A stretch of DNA of 52,700 bases from Burkholderiales bacterium (lineage in GTDB: Bacteria > Pseudomonadota > Gammaproteobacteria > Burkholderiales > Burkholderiaceae_B), in assembly GCA_021299735.1 (NCBI GenBank), contig JAJTEM010000015.1:1-52700 (forward strand), read 5' to 3'. The notes under the pieces are model-generated. The model saw only the letters and a list, made by a program, of their open reading frames with translations. It searched no databases and was not told where the DNA came from. Below, one piece after another: positions 46,861 to 52,700 of the stretch (position 1 is its first letter; the number at the start of each line of letters is the position of its first letter). The translations under genes and the position numbers were made by a program.

Positions 46861-47490
46861 TTATCCACCGACATGATTCAAACCCAAACGTTGCTGCAAT
46901 TCCTGTAACAAGGCCTGCGTGGCCTGCGCCCGGTGGCTGAATCTGTTTTTCAATTCTTTGGGCATTTGCGCTGCGGTGCGTTGGTGTTCGGGTAACCAAA
47001 AGTGCGGGTCGTAACCAAAACCGTGCTCACCTTGGGGTGTATCTATTACTTCACCCCACCACATTTTCTGGGCGATTGTGGGTGTGGGGTCATCGGCATG
47101 CGCCACCCAAACCATGGCACACACGAAGTAGGCCCGGCGGTCCTCAATACCCTTTAGTTTTTCAACCAGGCAAGCATTGTTGTTGGCATCACTTTTTTCC
47201 CGGCCAAACAGGGTGGCGTAACGGGCCGACAGCACACCGGGCGCGCCCCCAATGGCCGGCACACACAAACCAGAATCATCGGCCAGCGCAGGCCGCCCGG
47301 TCAATCGGCTGGCGTGGCGCGCTTTAGTCAGCGCATTTTCAACAAAGGTATGAAAAGGTTCTTCTGCGTCGGGCACACCCAGTTCCCCTTGGGCAGCCCA
47401 ATTCACGCCCCAAGGGGCGAACAGGTCTTGAAATTCCCTCAGCTTGCCTTTGTTGCCGCTGGCCAGTACCCATTCATTGTTCAATGCCAT
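46861..47490 (-). CDS. rdgB: XTP/dITP diphosphatase (non-canonical purine NTP pyrophosphatase)
   Basis: It clears dITP, XTP and ITP from the nucleotide pool. 209 residues with the N-terminal LASGNKGKLREFQDLF, the metal segment ALADDSGLCVPAIGGAPGVLSARYA (core ADDSGL) and GFGYDPHFW. Starts 10 bases after the rph stop, and hemW follows after 19 bases, so the three form an operon. Confidence 0.95.
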   Translation of the reverse strand: MALNNEWVLASGNKGKLREFQDLFAPWGVNWAAQGELGVPDAEEPFHTFVENALTKARHASRLTGRPALADDSGLCVPAIGGAPGVLSARYATLFGREKSDANNNACLVEKLKGIEDRRAYFVCAMVWVAHADDPTPTIAQKMWWGEVIDTPQGEHGFGYDPHFWLPEHQRTAAQMPKELKNRFSHRAQATQALLQELQQRLGLNHVGG

Positions 47491-47500
47491 GTGCTAGTCC

Positions 47501-48232
47501 TCAAGCTGCGAGGGCGGCTTTCTGCAAGCGAACCAGCTCGGTAATACCCGCAGCGGCGGAATCCAGCATGCCATTCAGTTCTTCACGGCTAAAGGCATCT
47601 CCCTCTGCCGTGCCCTGCACTTCTACAAAACCGCCCTTCTCGGTCATCACCACATTCAGGTCGGTTTCGCAGGTGGAGTCTTCGTCGTAATTCAAATCAA
47701 GTACCACCTGACCATTCACAACACCCACTGAAACAGCAGCAACAAACTGCTTGATCGGGCTTTCAGCCAAGGCGCCGCTGGCTACCAACTTACCAATTGC
47801 ATCGGCCACGGCCACCATGGCGCCGGTAATGGATGCAGTGCGTGTACCGCCATCGGCCTGAATGACATCGCAATCAATTTTCAGGGTGCGTTCGCCCAGC
47901 TTGGTCAAATCGACTGCGGCTCGAAGGGCACGGCCAATCAGACGTTGAATTTCTTGCGTGCGGCCGCTTTGCTTGCCTTTGGCAGCCTCACGGTCCATAC
48001 GGGAATGGGTAGAACGCGGCAGCATGCCGTACTCGGCAGTTAGCCAACCCTGGTTCTGGCCTTTCAAAAAGCCGGGCACTTTATCTTCCACGCTGCAAGT
48101 GCACAGCACATGGGTGTCACCAAAACGTACCATGACTGAACCCTCGGCATGCTTGGTGTAATTGCGCTCCAGGCTAATTTGTCGCAAGGCGTGGGGGCTT
48201 CGTCCATCGGGGCGGGCTGAGGTGGTGCTCAT
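47501..48232 (-). CDS. rph: Ribonuclease PH
   Basis: A phosphorolytic 3'-5' exoribonuclease that trims tRNA 3' ends. 243 residues with [13 protein letters not shown] at the start, [48 protein letters not shown] (core [13 protein letters not shown]) and [19 protein letters not shown] (core [13 protein letters not shown]). Length is normal and the C-terminus is intact, unlike the frameshifted copy in some E. coli K-12 strains. First gene of rph-rdgB-hemW. Confidence 0.96.
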   Translation of the reverse strand: MSTTSARPDGRSPHALRQISLERNYTKHAEGSVMVRFGDTHVLCTCSVEDKVPGFLKGQNQGWLTAEYGMLPRSTHSRMDREAAKGKQSGRTQEIQRLIGRALRAAVDLTKLGERTLKIDCDVIQADGGTRTASITGAMVAVADAIGKLVASGALAESPIKQFVAAVSVGVVNGQVVLDLNYDEDSTCETDLNVVMTEKGGFVEVQGTAEGDAFSREELNGMLDSAAAGITELVRLQKAALAA

Positions 48233-48275
48233 TAAAAATTCTCCAGTGTGTGCTTAGTCTTTCAGTTAGCCCGCA

Positions 48276-49484
48276 TTATGGCGCATCTTCAAGGTCGAGG
48301 AACAATTGGGCCTGCCCTTTGGCTTGCCGGCTTTCCTGCGCAACCCTTTCAAGCGCAGCTTCTGCGGGTGTAATTAAATGGCTGGCCTTAATACCGAGCA
48401 GGCGAATAGTTGAGCGCGGCCCTTTTTCTTCAAAAGGGGTTTTTTTCAGGCACTCGCGCGCGGCTTGAAGTATTTCCTCGGCCGTACCCACAGTAAAGCC
48501 AGTGGTTACATCGCGGGTCAGCGATTTGAAATCAGCGAAGCGCACTTTCACACCAATGGTTTTGGCAAGGCGCTGTTTGCGGGCAAGGTCTTGCGCCAAC
48601 TTATCGGCCAAATGCAGCAGCACCTGCGTCAAGTTGTCGCGCTGCCTGCGCACATGCATGTCGTGCTCAAACGTGGTTTCTCGGCTAATGCTTTTGGGCT
48701 CGGAATACAAGGTAACATCCCGGCGATCAATGCCGTGCGCACTTTCATGCATCCACAGCCCATAGCTTTCCCCGAAACGTTCACGAAGCACCTCGACTGG
48801 TTGTGCAGCCAGTTCGGAAATTGTGTTGATGCCCATGGCCTTCAGCTTTTCCTGCGCTTTTGGCCCAACGCCATTGATTTTGCCCACAGGCAGCGGCCAG
48901 ATTATTTCCTGAAACTGATCGGGGCGCACCACGCTTAAGCCATTTGGCTTTTGCAGGTCGGAACAAATTTTCGAGGTTAGCTTGTTTTCAGACAAGCCCA
49001 CGGAGCAGGTCATGCCGCCAGTGGCCTGGGTGACAGCAGCCTTCAAGCGGCGGGCCAACTCGATGGCTGCATCAAAATCGCCATCGGTTTCCTCGGTCAA
49101 GTCAATGTAAATTTCATCGATTCCACGGTCTTCCACCTTGGGTGCCAATTCACGCACTGCAGCTTTGAATTGCCGAGAGAGAGTTTTGTACCAATCGAAA
49201 TCAGCGGGCAACAACACCGCGTGGGGTGCCAACTTCGCCGCTTTCATGGTGGGCATGGCCGAATGCAAACCCAGTGCGCGTGCCTCATAGTTGGCAGTGG
49301 TTAAAACACCCCTACCCTGGTATTGCGCCAAGGTAGGAAACGCTTGCCCGGGCAAAGCCTGCATACCCCGACGACCACCGACCGCCACCGGCAGGCCCCT
49401 CAAGGCTGGGTTGCGAATCATTTCTGCGTTCGCATAAAAAGCATCCATGTCCAGATGGGCAATGATTCGACCCGACAAACACAC
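48276..49484 (-). CDS. dinB: DNA polymerase IV (Y family)
   Basis: A translesion polymerase. The catalytic acidic residues are in HLDMDAFYANAE and RGIDEIYIDLTE; the steric-gate region FYANAE and the little-finger domain (ISRETTFEHDMHVR) are present. After residue 40 there is an extra GMQALPGQAFPTLAQYQGRG stretch relative to E. coli DinB, a form seen in betaproteobacteria. The C-terminus QAQLFLDLEDAP resembles the beta-clamp binding motif QLxLF only loosely. No ATG precedes the conserved start: TTG 49499, GTG 49484 and TTG 49478 are all possible. No LexA box was recognised upstream. Confidence 0.92.
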   Translation of the reverse strand: MCLSGRIIAHLDMDAFYANAEMIRNPALRGLPVAVGGRRGMQALPGQAFPTLAQYQGRGVLTTANYEARALGLHSAMPTMKAAKLAPHAVLLPADFDWYKTLSRQFKAAVRELAPKVEDRGIDEIYIDLTEETDGDFDAAIELARRLKAAVTQATGGMTCSVGLSENKLTSKICSDLQKPNGLSVVRPDQFQEIIWPLPVGKINGVGPKAQEKLKAMGINTISELAAQPVEVLRERFGESYGLWMHESAHGIDRRDVTLYSEPKSISRETTFEHDMHVRRQRDNLTQVLLHLADKLAQDLARKQRLAKTIGVKVRFADFKSLTRDVTTGFTVGTAEEILQAARECLKKTPFEEKGPRSTIRLLGIKASHLITPAEAALERVAQESRQAKGQAQLFLDLEDAP

Positions 49485-49555
49485 CCCAACAGAAAACAAG
49501 CAACAGCCAAGAGTTTACAATTCATGCACCACCGACAAACACGCACAGGCCGCAA

Positions 49556-50485
49556 ATGAGCAAGGACAGCAAAAACACCGCCACAGTACACAGCATGACA
49601 GGCTTTGCCAATGCGCAAAGCACAACCCGCGCGGGCACTTTGAGCATGGAATTGCGCAGCGTGAACTCCCGTTTTCTGGACCTGAACTTTCGCATGGCCG
49701 ACGACCTGCGCACCGTTGAGCCGCTAATTCGCGAAAAACTGATGAACGCGTTGAGCCGGGGCAAAGTGGAATGCCGAATTTCCTGGGGGCGAGCAGAAGG
49801 TGAAAAACGAATTCCGAAGGTAGACTTGGAACAGGTTAAACAACTGGCCGCCCTTGAGGCCAGCATTCAAAGTGCCCTACCCAAAGCCAATGGCTTTCGC
49901 ATTACCGATGTGTTGAACTGGCCCGGGGTGGTGGAAGACAACAGTTTGAGTGGTGAGGAACTTCAAGAAACCATTTCAAAATTGTGCGACCAGGCGATTG
50001 ATGCCTTAAAGCAAAGCCGCGAGCGCGAAGGTGCAGGCCTGGCGGCAATATTGCTTGAAAAAGTGGATGGCATGGAAGCCATTGTGAACAGCCTGCTGCC
50101 CATGCTGCCCCAGTTTTTGGCCCACTATGAGGGAAAAATTCGGGAACGCATGAGTGAAGCTTTCGAGAAAATTATTTCTGACAAAGCCAGCCACCTAACA
50201 GTTGAGGACCTTGAAGAACGTATTAAACACGAAGTGGCGCTGCACAGCGTGCGCATTGATGTGAAAGAGGAAGTGGAACGCCTGCAAACCCACTTCACGG
50301 AAGTTCGCCGCATTTTGAAAAAAGGCGGTGTAATTGGCAAACGGCTGGATTTTGTAACCCAGGAATTGAACCGTGAGGCCAACACCCTAGGCAGCAAAGC
50401 CCACGCGATTGCGCAAACGCAAGCCTCGATTGACTTGAAGGTGTTGGTTGAACAGTTCAGGGAACAAATTCAGAATATTGAATAA
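49556..50485 (+). CDS. YicC family endoribonuclease
   Basis: 309 residues. MTGFANAQ at residues 14-21, then MELRSVNSRFLDLNFRMADDLR and the C-terminal DUF1732 half (KGGVIGKRLDFVTQELNREANTLGSKA, core GKRLDFVTQELNREANT) define the family. YicC is a Mn-dependent endoribonuclease reported to act on small RNA RyhB in E. coli. ATG 49556 is used though an inner ATG at residue 14 is the start of many homologues. In related genomes gmk follows directly; here a minus-strand orphan lies between. Confidence 0.93.
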   Translation: MSKDSKNTATVHSMTGFANAQSTTRAGTLSMELRSVNSRFLDLNFRMADDLRTVEPLIREKLMNALSRGKVECRISWGRAEGEKRIPKVDLEQVKQLAALEASIQSALPKANGFRITDVLNWPGVVEDNSLSGEELQETISKLCDQAIDALKQSREREGAGLAAILLEKVDGMEAIVNSLLPMLPQFLAHYEGKIRERMSEAFEKIISDKASHLTVEDLEERIKHEVALHSVRIDVKEEVERLQTHFTEVRRILKKGGVIGKRLDFVTQELNREANTLGSKAHAIAQTQASIDLKVLVEQFREQIQNIE

Positions 50486-50494
50486 CCTTGGTTT

Positions 50495-51595
50495 TTATTT
50501 CGGAACGGGAATTGGGTTACCGAACTCAAGCAGCGCCACTCGAAGCGCGTTACACGGGTTTTGAAAATAGTAATCGCTTGCAGCAATGTTGCGGTACACC
50601 TCGTTTTGGGAAGGTGGGGGTGTCTCGGGCTGGAAATTGTTGTGGCCAGATGATTCAATTCTGTCAATGTTTTGACAAATTTGTGTCGCCAATTGATACC
50701 TTTCCCTTAAATAATCAGTGGGCGCAGCAATCAGGGTTAATCTAGCCCGATGCAACAAGTCTTCTCCTGAAGTCAGTGTGCTGGTCTCGCCAAATGTTCT
50801 GATCTGCTCAGCTAGACTTTGCTGAGCCTTGGACTGGAACGATTGAACAAACCTAACGCGCTTTTCAAGCACTGCAGGCCTTCCATTCACCCCAAGAAGC
50901 AAGGTGGCCTTAAGCGGTCGATTGCCAATTGATTCAAAGCAACCGTTTTCATCAATACGCTCTTTGATTTTATGGATTTTATTTGGGGGTGTAGGCCATG
51001 TTTTAGGTACCCCAGCCATCTGAAACTGCATGCCAATCAGCTTGGCGCTAACCTCGAGAGAATGCTCCGAAGCGGTCGGAGAATTGATGATATCCATTAA
51101 TGTGGATGTGGTCTGCTCAATACGATCATGCGCATCGCTGCGCGTGAAACTTTTTTGCAAGTACGCCAGGTTTTGAACCCTTGCAAGTCTGCCTGAACCA
51201 TCAAAAACTTTGTTCTGATACATGACAGATAGGATACCGGGGGGAAATTTGTAAACATCGCCGTAAACAAACGCCTCGCCTTCCCAGCGCACTTCGGCCC
51301 AAATTTTTTTGTAAAGATAGAGAGCCGCTTTCTGGCAAGTCTTGCCTTCTGCAGAGAAATGAACTGGTTGAACCTCTGGTGTTAGGCTGGTACCTCGCAA
51401 TGCAATTTGAGTTGAATTCGGCACACCGTACTCCTTATGAGCGATAGGGAGCACTACGTAACCCGAGCTAATTAATTGTTCAACTGTTATTCCGTTCTGA
51501 ATCAGTTGCGCTAAAAAGCTCAACAAGCCAACATTTGACTTAAAATCGCATATTAACGATGAAATTGGCGATGCCCTGAATGAGCACACTTGCAC
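50495..51595 (-). CDS. Orphan 366-residue protein splitting yicC from gmk
   Basis: I do not recognise this protein. It has no signal peptide or clear membrane segment; it is mixed helix/strand, with a Ser/Pro/Asn-rich stretch near the C-terminus (FQPETPPPSQNEVYRN). The longest frame begins at GTG 51595, which would overlap the divergent gmk start by 16 bases; there is no ATG before residue 100, and TTG 51526 is another option, none with a good ribosome site. It may therefore be 5'-truncated or mis-started. It stops 9 bases from the yicC stop. Coding-strand composition reads more AT-rich than gmk by eye. No partner gene is present. Confidence 0.5.
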   Translation of the reverse strand: MQVCSFRASPISSLICDFKSNVGLLSFLAQLIQNGITVEQLISSGYVVLPIAHKEYGVPNSTQIALRGTSLTPEVQPVHFSAEGKTCQKAALYLYKKIWAEVRWEGEAFVYGDVYKFPPGILSVMYQNKVFDGSGRLARVQNLAYLQKSFTRSDAHDRIEQTTSTLMDIINSPTASEHSLEVSAKLIGMQFQMAGVPKTWPTPPNKIHKIKERIDENGCFESIGNRPLKATLLLGVNGRPAVLEKRVRFVQSFQSKAQQSLAEQIRTFGETSTLTSGEDLLHRARLTLIAAPTDYLRERYQLATQICQNIDRIESSGHNNFQPETPPPSQNEVYRNIAASDYYFQNPCNALRVALLEFGNPIPVPK

Positions 51596-52227
51596 AACCT
51601 GGCCACCCCCCCGAATACGCTGGAAGCCTGTTTATTGTCAGTGCCCCTTCTGGAGCGGGTAAATCGTCACTGGTGAAAGCGCTACTGGCCGAAGTTCAAG
51701 GCATTGGCCTGTCGATTTCAAACACCACCCGCAAACCAAGGCCTGGCGAGGTAGATGGCAAAGACTACCATTTCATTTCACAGCCTGAATTCGAAGCAAT
51801 ACGCGACCAAGACGGTTTTCTGGAATGGGCCCATGTACACGGCAACTACTACGGCACCTCACGAACCTGGGTTGAAGGGCAAATGGCGATTGACCGAGAT
51901 GTGCTGCTGGAAATTGACTGGCAAGGTGCAGAGCAGGTGGTGCGGAAAGTGGAAAATGTGGTGTCAATATTTATTCTTCCACCCAGTATCGAAGAGCTCG
52001 AAAAAAGGCTTCGTGGGCGGGGAACAGACAGCGAGGAAGTAATTTTGAAGCGAATGGGTGCCGCACAACTAGAGATCGAGCAAGCGAGGCGCTTTGATTA
52101 TGTTATCCTTAACGATGATTTTTCTCAGGCACTGCTTGAATTGAAATCAATCGTCTTCGCATCCCGTTGCCGTTTCAATCAGCAAATGGCGCGCCACGGG
52201 GCGCAACTCAAAAGTATTGGACTGTAA
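51580..52227 (+). CDS. gmk: Guanylate kinase
   Basis: It phosphorylates GMP to GDP. 215 residues with the P-loop SAPSGAGKSSL (21-31), the GMP-binding segment SISNTTRKPRPGEVDGKDYHF (core TTRKPRPGEVDG) and FLEWAHVHGNYYGT. The ATG at 51580 starts MSTLAQPGHPPEYAGSLFIVS. rpoZ follows after 9 bases. With yicC separated by a gene on the other strand, gmk must have its own promoter, lying inside or before the orphan's 5' end. Confidence 0.96.
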   Translation: MSTLAQPGHPPEYAGSLFIVSAPSGAGKSSLVKALLAEVQGIGLSISNTTRKPRPGEVDGKDYHFISQPEFEAIRDQDGFLEWAHVHGNYYGTSRTWVEGQMAIDRDVLLEIDWQGAEQVVRKVENVVSIFILPPSIEELEKRLRGRGTDSEEVILKRMGAAQLEIEQARRFDYVILNDDFSQALLELKSIVFASRCRFNQQMARHGAQLKSIGL

Positions 52228-52236
52228 GGACACCAG

Positions 52237-52443
52237 ATGGCCCGCATCACCGTTGAAGATTGCTTGAAAAAGATACCAAACCGTTTTGACATGGCCCTGT
52301 GCGCCACTTACCGCGCCCGAATGCTGGCCCAAGGCCATACACCAAAAGTCAAATCAGACAAAGACAAACCCACTGTAACCGCACTGCGTGAAATCGCTGC
52401 TGGTGAAATCGGTATCGAAATGCTGAAACGCGTGCCTGTGTAA
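52237..52443 (+). CDS. rpoZ: DNA-directed RNA polymerase omega subunit
   Basis: 68 residues with the invariant N-terminus [21 protein letters not shown] (quoted 21 in part: [16 protein letters not shown]) and [10 protein letters not shown]. Omega helps assemble the RNA polymerase core and takes part in ppGpp binding. AAGGA precedes the ATG, 9 bases after gmk. A strong terminator follows, whereas in many relatives spoT is the next gene of the operon. Confidence 0.96.
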   Translation: MARITVEDCLKKIPNRFDMALCATYRARMLAQGHTPKVKSDKDKPTVTALREIAAGEIGIEMLKRVPV

Positions 52444-52466
52444 TTTGCGCAGTTTCGCATTCCAAG

Positions 52467-52500
52467 AAGCCCGAGACCGGCAGACGGCTCGGGCTTTGTT
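52467..52500 (+). terminator. Rho-independent terminator of gmk-rpoZ
   Basis: AAGCCCGAG (52467-52475) and CTCGGGCTT (52488-52496) form a perfect 9-bp stem with a 12-base loop, followed by TGTTCGT, a short T-poor tail. It separates gmk-rpoZ from the next gene. Confidence 0.8.
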
Positions 52501-52571
52501 CGTAAAACTGACCAAAAAACACGCTGGCTAACAAACCAGAATTAAACAAGAATTCCCGGATCCTGATTACC

Positions 52572-52700
52572 TTGAACAAGCCTTCCGCAGCACCGCTGGA
52601 CATCAAATTTGCCAAAATCAAGGCTGTGACGTTTGCATTGCGCCCTGCCCCCTTGCAGGAGAGCCTTGATGCATTGAAAAAACGCCTTGGGCCTACACCC
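52572..52700 (+). CDS. minC: Probable septum-site inhibitor MinC, N-terminus only
   Basis: An open frame from TTG 52572 to the window end gives 43 residues: LDIKFAKIKAVTFALRPAPL followed by QESLDALKKRLGPTP. This fits the N-terminal domain of MinC (strand-strand-helix, F-x-I/L-K then a T-x-x-L/F-L strand and a helix with L-x-x-L-K-K-R). MinC inhibits FtsZ ring formation away from midcell. There is no ATG; the in-frame CTG at 52563 is the alternative, and the ribosome site is poor. Only the fragment is visible, so the call is tentative. Confidence 0.5.
   Translation, partial: MNKPSAAPLDIKFAKIKAVTFALRPAPLQESLDALKKRLGPTP

Noticed and set aside
50495..51595. Second ADP-ribosyltransferase, from QIALRGTSL near the N-terminus
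   Set aside because: An R-G-T appears, but no S-T-S or E-x-E region follows in the right order.

Overview
The window reads as a chromosomal segment of a betaproteobacterium of the order Burkholderiales with moderate GC. A Limnobacter-like organism would fit; this is inferred from gene order and family content, not from a database match. Supporting signs are beta-type blocks (recJ-prfB, lolC-lolD-tatD-comEC, yicC-gmk-rpoZ, rph-rdgB-hemW, divergent ppk/ppx), 3-hydroxybutyrate dehydrogenase (polyhydroxybutyrate turnover) and isocitrate lyase. No rRNA, tRNA, CRISPR array, transposase or prophage was seen. Many starts look like GTG or TTG.

Layout. 1-7180: prfB (with its programmed frameshift), an ADP-ribosyltransferase-like orphan, recJ, a phosphoglycerate-mutase-like gene, then lolC-lolD. 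7284-9892: a tight three-gene cassette encoding a DUF3696-type AAA ATPase, a PIN-domain nuclease and an RNA ligase, which is the best candidate for an undescribed system. 9930-17105: DUF2062 protein, TatD nuclease, ComEC, and an ATP-grasp / alpha-E / transglutaminase operon. 17710-25541: 3-hydroxybutyrate dehydrogenase, an alpha/beta hydrolase, RelA, polyphosphate kinase and exopolyphosphatase, i.e. storage-polymer and stringent-response functions. 25862-30181: GNAT acyltransferase, cold-shock protein, a 622-residue orphan membrane protein and a LysR regulator. 30319-37174: hybrid histidine kinase, CHASE3-type chemoreceptor, Kef/YbaL-type cation antiporter. 37405-41635: isocitrate lyase, RraA, AraC regulator, PF10118 metal-dependent hydrolase. 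42209-49484: clpB with a heat-shock promoter, a conserved hypothetical gene, hemW-rdgB-rph and dinB. 49556-52700: yicC, a 366-residue orphan on the opposite strand, gmk, rpoZ and the start of a probable minC.

Two patterns stand out beyond the genes. First, three convergent intergenic gaps (17106-17709, 25542-25861, 41636-42208) are filled with large imperfect inverted repeats of about 190-245 bp, two of which share a near-identical 26-base segment. Second, accessory genes sit inside otherwise conserved housekeeping neighbourhoods: an ART-like gene between recJ and prfB, the ATPase-PIN-ligase cassette between lolD and tatD, and the 366-residue orphan between yicC and gmk.
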